Part shown: positions 1 through 6,896 of the stretch, piece after piece
Layout of the letters: each line of letters starts with the position of its first letter
Numbering within the stretch: position 1 is the first letter of the stretch
DNA from: Spirochaetaceae bacterium
GTDB taxonomy: Bacteria; Spirochaetota; Spirochaetia; SZUA-6; Fen-1364
Length of the DNA stretch: 7,408 bases
Direction of reading: 5' to 3'
Assembly: GCA_003154555.1 (NCBI GenBank)
Contig: PMDT01000080.1
Location: forward strand, 232 to 7,639
Made by a program: the position numbers and the translations under genes
The notes under the pieces: generated by a model
Databases searched by the model: none
Told to the model about the DNA's origin: nothing
The model's input: the letters and a program-made list of their open reading frames with translations, nothing else

Positions 1-381
1 GTCCTTGCCGCCGTGACCGGGGTCGATGAGGATGCAGGCCACGCGCATCTGTTCGCCGGCATGTGCGAGCCTGTCGCGCTGCACGCCGTCACTGATCGCG
101 GAGACCGCTGCCGTCGACAGCCACACGACCCCGTCCTTCCGTGCGGGAGGATCGATCTGCACTTTCATCCGGTAGTTGATGAGCGCGCTGTCCGAACCGA
201 CGCCGATCGCGATGCGGTCTTCGCCCACGGCGATCACGCCTGTATCGCGAAGGGGATCCCATTCAAGCACGGCACCGAGGTCCTTCACAACGGACAGGAG
301 GTTCTTGTCCTGCGATGCACAGACGGCGGCGGCGACGAGCAGTGCCGTGAGGACGAGCGCAATGGTTCTTGCAGCCTTCAT
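1..381 (-). CDS. N-acetylmuramoyl-L-alanine amidase, exported, N-terminal part (3' end beyond left edge)
   Basis: The first 127 residues are visible; the rest lies off the left edge. Residues 1-23 form a signal peptide (K2 and R5, then a hydrophobic run to V20), with likely cleavage near VCA-SQ. C21 could be read as a lipobox cysteine, but the preceding V is a poor fit. Residues about 33-97 (DLGAVLEWDP..., IAIGVGS, DGVVWLS) resemble the small beta-rich copper-amine-oxidase-N-like domain often placed before cell-wall hydrolases. At 116-127 the sequence CILIDPGHGGKD is the opening strand and first zinc-ligand motif (H123) of Amidase_3 enzymes, which cut the bond between muramic acid and the stem peptide in the periplasm. 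The ATG at 381 sits one base after the stop of the ATP-grasp gene. A GGGAG lies about 13 bases upstream, too far to be ideal, so coupling is likely. The family call is firm from the motif, but the catalytic domain is not seen. Confidence 0.85.
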   Translation of the reverse strand, partial: MKAARTIALVLTALLVAAAVCASQDKNLLSVVKDLGAVLEWDPLRDTGVIAVGEDRIAIGVGSDSALINYRMKVQIDPPARKDGVVWLSTAAVSAISDGVQRDRLAHAGEQMRVACILIDPGHGGKD

Positions 382-382
382 G

Positions 383-1975
383 TCAGCCGAGAAGCTCCCG
401 CGTTCGACCCGATCGCCGCGCCTCCCGCATCGAATCGAGCACATAGACCCCAGCCTGGCCGCCGGCCCGCAGGATGGCGCGCCAGAATATGCTCCCCAGC
501 GCGAATGGCGCTTCGAGCGCGGATGGAACAATCACACCATCTGCGGCCGTGCACGCCTGCCGCGCCGCTTCCGCGAATGACATGCCGTACCAGTCTGCGA
601 TGCCGGGCTCATCTGCGCCGGGAAGATCCAGGATGGGCACAGACGAGCCTGGTTCCGCGCGGGACGGGTCGCCAATGAACGACGGCATCCGCGTGATGGC
701 CGCGCGAAGCCTTTCCGAGATTTCCGGAAACGCCTCGTTCACCGAATCCGTTGCAAGGTACCGGGTCGTGATCTCTGTGAGCGGCCGAAGCCTTATCCGC
801 ATCATGGATAAAGCCCTTTGCGCCGCCGCCACGGACTTTTCGCGGGTATCGGCGACTGCAATGACATTTCCGCATTTCTCCACGTTGTTGGTCGGAAACT
901 TCACAGTTTCGCCTGGCCCGGTGCGCAGGAATATTTCCGCGATTCCCGGCAGTTGGCGGGCCTCCTCGACCCCTTCGAGCCGTCCGACCACCCCCGGTAT
1001 CGAGATGAGGGCTCTTTCCGCAGTTGTCCGATGACGCGTCGGCGAGAGATCTCCCGGCGGAAGCCCGACGGCGACATTCATCGCCGCTTCCGTCACTTCC
1101 ACGCCCGACGAGAGTGGAAATGTCCAGCCGGACATGTAGCCACCCGAAAGGCGCGCAGCTATCTCGCCGACCATCGGCCCCGATGCAGTGAGCTTGATAT
1201 CGCCTTTTGCCGCCCCATTGTCGATGCCCAGGGCATGAATGCCCGCGACAAAAACCGCCTCGATCTCTCTTACTGTCGGTCCGTCGAGAGCGGTCGGTAT
1301 CGTATGTCCCATTTCAACGAAATGTGGGGGAAAAAAGATGTGCCGGTCCGCAATGCCGCAGACCGTGACCTCTCCGCGGTACACCACGGCATCGAGACTG
1401 AGCTCCGGGCCCTTCATATATTCCTCGATGATGACACGCGAGGAACGGGAAAGTCTCATCGCTGAATCGCACGCCGCGCGGACCTCCGATGTGTTGTCGA
1501 CGCGCCGCACGCCGCGGGCCCCCATGTTGTCGACCGGCTTGATCACCAGGGGAAAGCGCAGATCGGAAGGAAGCTGTGTCAGCGGATCGCCCGCCCCTGT
1601 CCAGCTGACGAAGAACGGGCTGGGCACGCCCGCGCGCAGGAATGCTTCGCGCATGAGGAACTTGTCGGTGGCACGCAGGGCGGTCTGGTAGGAAATGCCC
1701 GGCAAGCCCAGGTGCTCGGCAACCCACGCAACTGACGTCGAAAAGTCCGTTCCCGCCGTGAATACTCCATCGAGACCGGTGCGGGCATGGACTCGCGCGA
1801 TCTCGAGCAGGCGATCCCGGTCCTTCAGGTCGACATGCTCGAAGCGGTCGCCCATGCCGGCTGCCAGCGCCTCGGGGTTTCCATCCGCGACGATAACGCG
1901 CCATCCCTTCGCGCGCGCGATGCGGATGGCCGGCACCTGCATGACGCCTGCGCCCAGGATGAGGATGCTTTTCAC
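383..1975 (-). CDS. ATP-grasp ligase with extra C-terminal domain
   Basis: This is a 530-residue cytoplasmic ATP-dependent carboxylate-amine/thiol ligase of the ATP-grasp superfamily. The N-terminal Rossmann-like preATP-grasp domain starts ILILGAGVMQVPAI (4-17). The ATP-binding region has VIKP (K146), the flexible loop NMGARGV (150-156) and IIEEYMKGPELSLD (182-195). The metal site follows as KGDIKL (257-262) and GEIAARLSGG (270-279, E271 and R275). About 400 residues is usual for this class; here residues about 405-530 form an additional domain (VPILDLPGADEPG, ADGVIVPSALEAP, GSIFWRAILRAGG, VYVLDS) that I do not recognise. The GTG start at 1975 overlaps the upstream stop as GTGA and is preceded by AAAGGAG, so the start is well supported. 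The substrate is unknown. Members of this superfamily join amino acids or other acids to sugars, peptides or nucleotides, and the neighbours suggest a glycan-decorating step (inference). Confidence 0.85.
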   Translation of the reverse strand: MKSILILGAGVMQVPAIRIARAKGWRVIVADGNPEALAAGMGDRFEHVDLKDRDRLLEIARVHARTGLDGVFTAGTDFSTSVAWVAEHLGLPGISYQTALRATDKFLMREAFLRAGVPSPFFVSWTGAGDPLTQLPSDLRFPLVIKPVDNMGARGVRRVDNTSEVRAACDSAMRLSRSSRVIIEEYMKGPELSLDAVVYRGEVTVCGIADRHIFFPPHFVEMGHTIPTALDGPTVREIEAVFVAGIHALGIDNGAAKGDIKLTASGPMVGEIAARLSGGYMSGWTFPLSSGVEVTEAAMNVAVGLPPGDLSPTRHRTTAERALISIPGVVGRLEGVEEARQLPGIAEIFLRTGPGETVKFPTNNVEKCGNVIAVADTREKSVAAAQRALSMMRIRLRPLTEITTRYLATDSVNEAFPEISERLRAAITRMPSFIGDPSRAEPGSSVPILDLPGADEPGIADWYGMSFAEAARQACTAADGVIVPSALEAPFALGSIFWRAILRAGGQAGVYVLDSMREARRSGRTRELLG

Positions 1976-3750
1976 GGCTCTCCTTTCACCGCGTAGGCCT
2001 CGAATGTGTCACCAAGGCCAAGGAGGCGGCTCGCAAAAAGCAGCGTCGCATGCGCCGCGGCAAATCGCTTCGCAGCCTTTCCCAGCAGTCCGGGAAAGCG
2101 ATCGGGATGGTGGCCGGTCACGCGAACCCTGCGCAGCTCCAGGTCATAGCGTGAAAGCAATTTCCCCAGCTTTTTTGGCGAAAGGATCGTGAAATGATCC
2201 GCGGGGCTTGCCTGGAGGAAACTTCCCATGTCGCTGCGCGCAGAGATGCCACGGCCGTTGGGAGTGGAAAAGGCAAACACGCCTCCGCGTGGGAGAAGCC
2301 CCGAAATCTTTCGCAGCACCTCGTCGGTTTTTTCGAAATGTTCCAGAACGTACCACATTGTCACGGCCGCGATCCTGCGCGGCAGCGCGGATCTGGCTGC
2401 CGTCTCAAACGAGGATCGCAGCGCGGGGATGCGCAGCTTTTTTCGCACGTATGCCACCGCGTCGGCGGCGACGTCCAGCCCATAGCCGGGGATGCCCGCG
2501 TCTTTCAGCGCGTCCAGGAAGGGGCCGTACGCACATCCCACGTCGATCACCATGCCGTCAAGGCCTTCCGCAATCTGCTCCCGCATGATTCGCACGCGCT
2601 CCCTGCTTGCGCTCTTGATCGACTCGAAGTCTTCCAGATAGGTCCGGCCATACTGGGCCCTGTACGCCGAAGAAAAGTAGGTCACGTCGTAACGCTTGCG
2701 GCTGCCGGTGAAGCTTTCCAGGAAGACCGTGCCGCACGAGCTGCAGCGACGGTAGGTGCGTGTCGGAAACCTGTCCAGGACGGGATCCCCGGCCTGGCCG
2801 CAAATCGGGCACGAGGACGAGCCCTGCGCACCGATACTCGCGAGCAACCGTGCGAGACCCCTGGTGCGCCGCGTTCCGATCTCCCGGTTGAATGCGTCGA
2901 CCTGGACGGAAAGAGGGGCAGGATTTGCCATCAGCCTTTGCAGAACGCGGAGATCGGGCACCCGCATCCCGACGTCGTGAAAACCTGATGCCGCGCCCAG
3001 CCTTGCGTGGTAGCGGGACGGGTTGAAAAGGAGAACGGGCACGCCCGAGGCCAGGGCTTCGAAAGCTGTTATCCCGAAGTGGGTGATAAGCAGGTCAAAT
3101 TCCGGAAGCGCCCGCGAAAGCTCCGCCGGTTGCCGCATCACGGAAGCCTCGCGCGGCCATTGCCGCGCGCCGAAGAGCGGCCCTTCTACAACCGTGAGCT
3201 GGCGCGGCTCGAAAATCCGTTTGCGGACGAGCGCGTGGAGCATGGCCTCGCTGAGACGCTGGCGGTCCTCGCCCCCGAAACTGAGCAGAACACGGCGAGG
3301 TGGAAAACGGATGGCGGATCTCGATCGCCGTGGAAGGGAGAGGAAGGCGGACGACGCACGGTTGGGCTTTCGCACGCCCGGGAGGCTGGGGATGGAATCC
3401 ACGAGGAACGGAGCAAACGCGGCTGCCTCTCCGCCCTCGTCGAGACAGACGACCAGGCCATGGGCCATCATCAGATCGAGCTCCGCGCGGGTCGTTTTCC
3501 GTGCATCGACCACGATGATGTCCCAACGCGCAGCGACCTTCATGCGGTTGATCAGGGCAGGGCGCGTCCGGGCGGGCATTGTGCGGAGCTTCTCCGCCAG
3601 GAGCGCACGCGCGTGCTGGTCCATCCGTGCGGTGAGAATCGATGTCCTGCCGCCAAGCTCACGGGCAAGCACGAGGCAGCGCAGGAGATGACCCATCCCC
3701 TCCCCCGCACCAGCGGCCGGCACGAGCAGGCACGACGGCCGTTCAGGCAT
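1972..3750 (-). CDS. PseG-like GT-B sugar hydrolase/transferase fused to zinc-ribbon SAM methyltransferase
   Basis: This 592-residue protein carries two enzymes. Residues 1 to about 305 look like PseG, the UDP-sugar hydrolase of pseudaminic acid synthesis with a GT-B fold. Visible motifs are EGMGHLLRCLVLA (17-29, equivalent to the GxGHxxRC loop, H21), VLLSFGGED (154-162) and LITHFGITAFEALASGVPVLLF (221-242), the C-terminal nucleotide-sugar site. Residues 314-339 form a zinc ribbon (C314, C317, C336, C339). From about 395 there is a class I methyltransferase of the Methyltransf_23 type: SAM motif I VIDVGCAYGPFL (401-412), acidic D426, WYVLEHFEK (466-474) and LLPRGGVFAFSTPN (485-498). The ATG at 3750 overlaps the end of spsF by 8 bases, and CGGGAG lies 5 bases upstream. 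In known pathways PseG acts as a separate protein, so the fusion is unusual. The sugar substrate and methyl acceptor are unknown; a GT-B glycosyltransferase rather than a hydrolase remains possible. Confidence 0.82.
   Translation of the reverse strand: MPERPSCLLVPAAGAGEGMGHLLRCLVLARELGGRTSILTARMDQHARALLAEKLRTMPARTRPALINRMKVAARWDIIVVDARKTTRAELDLMMAHGLVVCLDEGGEAAAFAPFLVDSIPSLPGVRKPNRASSAFLSLPRRSRSAIRFPPRRVLLSFGGEDRQRLSEAMLHALVRKRIFEPRQLTVVEGPLFGARQWPREASVMRQPAELSRALPEFDLLITHFGITAFEALASGVPVLLFNPSRYHARLGAASGFHDVGMRVPDLRVLQRLMANPAPLSVQVDAFNREIGTRRTRGLARLLASIGAQGSSSCPICGQAGDPVLDRFPTRTYRRCSSCGTVFLESFTGSRKRYDVTYFSSAYRAQYGRTYLEDFESIKSASRERVRIMREQIAEGLDGMVIDVGCAYGPFLDALKDAGIPGYGLDVAADAVAYVRKKLRIPALRSSFETAARSALPRRIAAVTMWYVLEHFEKTDEVLRKISGLLPRGGVFAFSTPNGRGISARSDMGSFLQASPADHFTILSPKKLGKLLSRYDLELRRVRVTGHHPDRFPGLLGKAAKRFAAAHATLLFASRLLGLGDTFEAYAVKGEP
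1980..1986 (-). promoter_or_regulatory. Ribosome binding site for the ATP-grasp gene
   Basis: AAAGGAG on the minus strand, inside the last codons of the upstream gene, four bases before the GTG at 1975. It supports the GTG start and independent re-initiation at the GTGA overlap. Confidence 0.7.
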
Positions 3751-4459
3751 GTGTACTCCCGGTTCCGCCCGCTTTCTGCGGGGAGTGGCCCTGGTGCGCC
3801 TTCAGCCAGGGCACCAATCGGTCGAGCTCGATGGGCTCTCCGCGATAGAGCTCGTCGAAAATCCTCGTGACGAGGCGGTAGTCCTCCTCCGTGTCCACTG
3901 TAACACGGCCCTCGGGAAAATACGAAACCTCCGGCGCCCGTGGTTCGATTATCGTGAACCCATCGGGATGTCGGTACATCCAGGTCGTGATGTGCTCCCT
4001 CTCCTCGCTGCCCGCCGCATGGCGTCGGGCTGTAAAAAGCGCCCTGGATTCTATGATCTCCACACCTGTCCCCCACGGATTGCCAAGATAGTGGCTCAGG
4101 TCCGCCCGGGCCTGTTCATGCAGGGCAAGTATGGAGGTGGCGAACCGCGCAGAGGTAAGGGGGTTGTCACCTGTCACGCGAACGACCCTGTCAACGTCCC
4201 GCTTCTCGCAGGCGGTGCAGTAACGATCGAGCACGTCGTCAGGCGATCCGGTGAGAACCTCGAATCCTTCCGCTTGTGCATGCGGCATGAGCGCGTCCCG
4301 GCTTCGTTCGTCTGTAAGGAGGGCGCGAACCTCCGCGGGAATGCCCTGGACGGCGCGCATGACATGCTGGATGACCGATCCGCCGGGCAGGGGGAGCAAG
4401 GCCTTTGAAGGCAGGCGCAACGAGCCCAGTCTCACCTGGACAAAAATGCCCGTGCGCAC
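3743..4459 (-). CDS. spsF: SpsF-type cytidylyltransferase (nucleotide-sugar synthase family)
   Basis: This 238-residue GT-A-fold nucleotidyltransferase is of the SpsF/CMP-sugar synthetase type, expected to activate a sugar with CTP in the cytoplasm. It has the complete motif set: nucleotide-binding loop VRLGSLRLPSKAL (9-21), SPDDVLDRY (72-80), metal-binding VVRVTGDNPL (92-101), GTGVE (130-134), SEEREH (151-156) and the closing RVTVDTEEDY (185-194). The length is normal for the family. I chose the GTG at 4459 over more upstream in-frame starts because it lies one base after the stop of the upstream gene, has GGGAGGG eight bases before it, and places the loop close to the N-terminus as in homologues. 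The family is named after a Bacillus spore-coat polysaccharide gene, but many members serve other surface glycans. A short G/S/H-rich tail (223-238) overlaps the next gene's start. The sugar is unknown. Confidence 0.88.
   Translation of the reverse strand: MRTGIFVQVRLGSLRLPSKALLPLPGGSVIQHVMRAVQGIPAEVRALLTDERSRDALMPHAQAEGFEVLTGSPDDVLDRYCTACEKRDVDRVVRVTGDNPLTSARFATSILALHEQARADLSHYLGNPWGTGVEIIESRALFTARRHAAGSEEREHITTWMYRHPDGFTIIEPRAPEVSYFPEGRVTVDTEEDYRLVTRIFDELYRGEPIELDRLVPWLKAHQGHSPQKAGGTGSTHA
3756..3760 (-). promoter_or_regulatory. Ribosome binding site for the PseG-like/methyltransferase gene
   Basis: GGGAG on the minus strand, five bases before the ATG at 3750 and lying inside the 3' end of spsF. 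It supports choosing this ATG despite the 8-base gene overlap. Confidence 0.6.
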
Positions 4460-4460
4460 G

Positions 4461-5420
4461 CTAGATGCCCTCCCAGCGCTCGATTGCCTGTCGGGGATCC
4501 CTGCGGAAGCGGAAGCGATGAGTGCGTACCCAGCCACGAACGGCGCGGAACTCTTTGATCGCGTAAAGCGGGCCGGTGTCCGAATGCAGCATATAGTCCA
4601 GGATCTTTACGACCGGAAGAACACCAGTTTCACGACGGAGCTGCACCGCGAGGTTCTTCAACCAGAAAAGCTTGTACCCCGCGTCGGGCGTTGTATCCTC
4701 CTCCGGAGGGCCTCCGGTGTAGGTGAGCGAGATTCCCGTCGTGCCGAAAAGATTCTCTCCCCAGAGCAGGCATCGGAAACCAAAGTCCAGCTTCTGCCAG
4801 TACGCACTGGCGATCGCCCGGTCGTAGCCTCCCGATTGGGCGAATTTCTCCCGGTTATAAATGCCGCAATAGTCGAAGGGAAAAAGCACGCGCTCTCCTT
4901 CCTTGCGAGGGATGCGAAAGGACACGGACAGGCGGCGCTTTTTCCACTGGGGCGCTTGCCATGAAGGTATCAGCTCGTCGCGCGGGGTCCGCGCCGTCGG
5001 CAGCCAGCAGAGACTACCGGATTTCTCGAAGGGGCCTATCGATGACGGAGGGAATCGTGAAAGCCGCGTATCGCTCCAGAGCACGAGCACGAGCGGTGCG
5101 CGAGACTCTTCGATGCCGACGTTCACCCATTCGCCTGCCGTGGCGGGAGCCTTTACGAGCAGAAATCGCACGTCGGGAAAGTCGTGCGCGAGAGAATCCA
5201 TGTCTGCCGCGGTCTGATCGCCTTCCACCCAGAGGATCTCTCCGATCCCCCGCGCCTGCAGATCCTTGAGCAGCTCCCCTTTGAACAGCCGATCGCCCCG
5301 ACCCAGCACGAGCACCGTGAGTGGAAAGGGATAGCGGCGTATCCTGTCCCACCGCGGCCCTCCCACGACCGTGTACGGGATTCGCCCGCTTCCGTCAGAA
5401 GTTGTAGGTGTAATACTCAT
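4461..5420 (-). CDS. Glycosyltransferase family 2-like protein, divergent
   Basis: This 319-residue soluble protein has the outline of a GT-A (family 2-like) glycosyltransferase. PLTVLVLGRGD (33-43) resembles the first beta strand, followed by LLKDLQARGIGEILWVEG (50-67). ATAGEWVNVGIEESRAPLVLVLWSDT (93-118) matches the region that normally says 'N.g...a.g..i..lDdD'. The metal-binding DxD is reduced to WSDT with only D117. Further on, FDYCGIYNREKFAQSGGYD (182-200) and WQKLDFGFR (208-216) match the acceptor region, where WEDxDL is typical. No membrane segment is seen. The ATG at 5420 lies 26 bases inside the radical SAM gene and has GGGG four bases upstream; a longer frame reaches 5519 but would only deepen the overlap. 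The changed DxD leaves activity uncertain: it may transfer a sugar with an altered metal site or only bind one. Confidence 0.6.
   Translation of the reverse strand: MSITPTTSDGSGRIPYTVVGGPRWDRIRRYPFPLTVLVLGRGDRLFKGELLKDLQARGIGEILWVEGDQTAADMDSLAHDFPDVRFLLVKAPATAGEWVNVGIEESRAPLVLVLWSDTRLSRFPPSSIGPFEKSGSLCWLPTARTPRDELIPSWQAPQWKKRRLSVSFRIPRKEGERVLFPFDYCGIYNREKFAQSGGYDRAIASAYWQKLDFGFRCLLWGENLFGTTGISLTYTGGPPEEDTTPDAGYKLFWLKNLAVQLRRETGVLPVVKILDYMLHSDTGPLYAIKEFRAVRGWVRTHRFRFRRDPRQAIERWEGI
4468..4474 (-). promoter_or_regulatory. Ribosome binding site for spsF
   Basis: GGGAGGG on the minus strand, eight bases before the GTG at 4459. It overlaps the last codons of the upstream glycosyltransferase-like gene and decides the spsF start. 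Confidence 0.65.
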
Positions 5421-6885
5421 CGCACCCCGCACAGATACCCGGATACTCTCCCGACACGTGCGCGCGGTGGATATCGTGTGCCTTGTCCCAGATCGCGGAG
5501 AGGTCTTCCTCGAAGGCATTGCCCAGGCGGGTGGCCGCGTGCAGGTCTTCCCGGCAGAGCGGCACGGTGCCGTCCAGCAGGATGGCCATGTCCCTCTTCA
5601 GGTGCCAGCAGGGAAAACGCGCAAGCGGCGAAAGATCGGCGACCTGACGGTCGGGCAAAGTCCGGGAGAAGGAATCGTACTTCTGCACGATGACATTTTC
5701 CGTGCGGCTCTTCCACGACTTGAAGAAGACCTCGAGGTCTTCTTCATTCTCCTTCATGCGGACCGCCTGGACATGAACGCGTCCGGGGAAAAGTGCAAGA
5801 AGCTGCTCGGCGCTCTTCTGCGCCTCGGCAAAGCCGGGACCGCGCAGCGCGCGGTAAACCGTCTCCGTTGCGGCATCCAGTGACACGATCCATGTCGGCG
5901 GACGACGGAGCGCCGCCTTCATCCGCTCGAATGTGCCGGGCTGCCAGCCCACGCCGGACGTCTCGATCATGAGCTCGATGCCCGGCTCGGCAAGGGCAGC
6001 TTCTGCAATTTCTACAATCTGCGGATGCAGCCCCGGATCTCCCCACAGGGAAATGTCGATGACAGCGTCTCCGCTGAAAGCGGCGATCTTTTTCACAAGC
6101 GCGCGAAACCTTTCGACGGGCATGAACCCTGTCCTGGTCGTCACGTCTCCTGCAAAAACCGGGTAGGGGCAGTACGAGCATGCGTAGGGGCATCGCTCGA
6201 CGATCTGGACCGGATAGAAAGCGGGCAGGGTGCGATGGATCTCCTGGTGATCACGGAGAATGGCACACGCGCTGCGCGCCTCCCGTCCACCTGCTGCGAC
6301 GACTCGTGAAAGCAGCAGAAAGTTTCTTTCCGTGTCCGCGGTCAGGGAAAGCCTCATCAACCGCATGTCCACGGGCGAAATCTCCGTCTCGATATCGAAG
6401 GAGTTGATGTCTTTGCGGATGATGGCAAAGATCATATCCCGGCCCGGGGCTGCTTCTCCGTTCCCCAGCAAGGCCCGAAGCCGCAGCACCGCATCGCGGG
6501 TCAGGATTTCCGGGGTGACACCATAGGGATAACCGTCGGCAAATGTGTAGTCCGCCCAATAACGGCGATGATTTTCGAGCATCGTGAGGGAAAGAGGAAG
6601 GTCGAGAAACGGACAATCAGCATGGAAAAAGAGCGCAGAGTCGCAGCCCTCGGTCTCCGCCGCAAGGGCGGAGATCACGTCTGACTCGGTCCAGGTTTCC
6701 CGCACGACTGCGCGGACGCCCGTTGGCAGATCCAGCGCGCGTGAAAGCAGGACGACCGGCTCGGCGACATCGGGCAGTGCACGGGCATAAGCGAGCGCGC
6801 GCTGAAACGCAGAGCTGCCATCGACGAGGGGCCGGAACGCTGGCGCCTTGAGATTGATCCCATTGATGATGGCTGAGTTTTTCAT
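5395..6885 (-). CDS. Spiro-SPASM radical SAM protein with SpsF-like N-terminal domain
   Basis: This 496-residue protein has three parts. Residues 1 to about 205 resemble SpsF: FFHADCPFLD (87-95 region) corresponds to the SpsF GDCPL motif, ADYTFADGYPYGVTPEIL (111-128) to its substrate region, and RLMRLSLTADTERNFLL (175-191) to its closing VDTxED segment. The N-terminal RxxSxRLPxK nucleotide loop is absent. Residues about 225-420 are the radical SAM core, with C232, C236 and C239 in RCPYACSYC holding the SAM-cleaving [4Fe-4S] cluster and ISLWGDPGLHP (278-288) as the GGEP-like SAM site. Residues 426-496 are a short SPASM domain (C426, GTVPLC with C444, C485, C488), enough for one auxiliary cluster. 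I recognise this as the spirochaete 'spiro-SPASM' family; its reaction is, to my knowledge, not established. ATG 6885 is chosen because the domain begins there, with GAAGG just upstream. Confidence 0.85.
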   Translation of the reverse strand: MKNSAIINGINLKAPAFRPLVDGSSAFQRALAYARALPDVAEPVVLLSRALDLPTGVRAVVRETWTESDVISALAAETEGCDSALFFHADCPFLDLPLSLTMLENHRRYWADYTFADGYPYGVTPEILTRDAVLRLRALLGNGEAAPGRDMIFAIIRKDINSFDIETEISPVDMRLMRLSLTADTERNFLLLSRVVAAGGREARSACAILRDHQEIHRTLPAFYPVQIVERCPYACSYCPYPVFAGDVTTRTGFMPVERFRALVKKIAAFSGDAVIDISLWGDPGLHPQIVEIAEAALAEPGIELMIETSGVGWQPGTFERMKAALRRPPTWIVSLDAATETVYRALRGPGFAEAQKSAEQLLALFPGRVHVQAVRMKENEEDLEVFFKSWKSRTENVIVQKYDSFSRTLPDRQVADLSPLARFPCWHLKRDMAILLDGTVPLCREDLHAATRLGNAFEEDLSAIWDKAHDIHRAHVSGEYPGICAGCDEYYTYNF

Positions 6886-6896
6886 TGCCTTCGCTG

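Larger units (their letters stand above)
1..6885 (-). other. Six-gene leftward operon (spiro-SPASM to amidase)
   Basis: All six leftward genes abut or overlap. The junctions are 5395-5420 (26-base overlap), 4460 (1-base gap), 3743-3750 (8-base overlap), 1972-1975 (GTGA overlap) and 382 (1-base gap). No terminator-like hairpin with a T run is seen between any of them. The first five have domains usual in nucleotide-sugar and surface-glycan pathways; the sixth is a periplasmic cell-wall hydrolase. A single transcript from the 6886-7001 region is the simplest reading (inference). Its 3' end lies off the left edge. Confidence 0.75.

Noticed and set aside
13..678. Rightward open frame of 221 codons at the left edge
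   Set aside because: It crosses antisense over the well-supported amidase start and the ATP-grasp 3' end, and its translation is low-complexity and motif-free.
3007..3870. Long rightward open frame of 287 codons (and a similar one at 2194-2988)
   Set aside because: Both lie antisense to the PseG-like/methyltransferase gene, are rich in R, G, H and P, and show no family motif. They are explained by high G/C at third codon positions on the opposite strand.
4460..4537. Upstream extension of SpsF to 4537
   Set aside because: It would overlap the preceding gene by 77 bases and place about 26 residues before the nucleotide-binding loop, unlike the family. GGGAGGG before GTG 4459 decides the start.
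4461..5519. Longer 352-residue reading of the glycosyltransferase-like gene
   Set aside because: The extra 33 residues overlap the SPASM end of the upstream gene in another frame and look unstructured; the ATG at 5420 has a purine-rich site just upstream and lies close to the upstream stop.
383..6885. RiPP-type peptide-modification cluster (radical SAM/SPASM plus ATP-grasp)
   Set aside because: The genes overlap or abut, leaving no room for a precursor peptide. I see no leader-binding (RRE-like) domain or peptide transporter, and the remaining genes are sugar-type.
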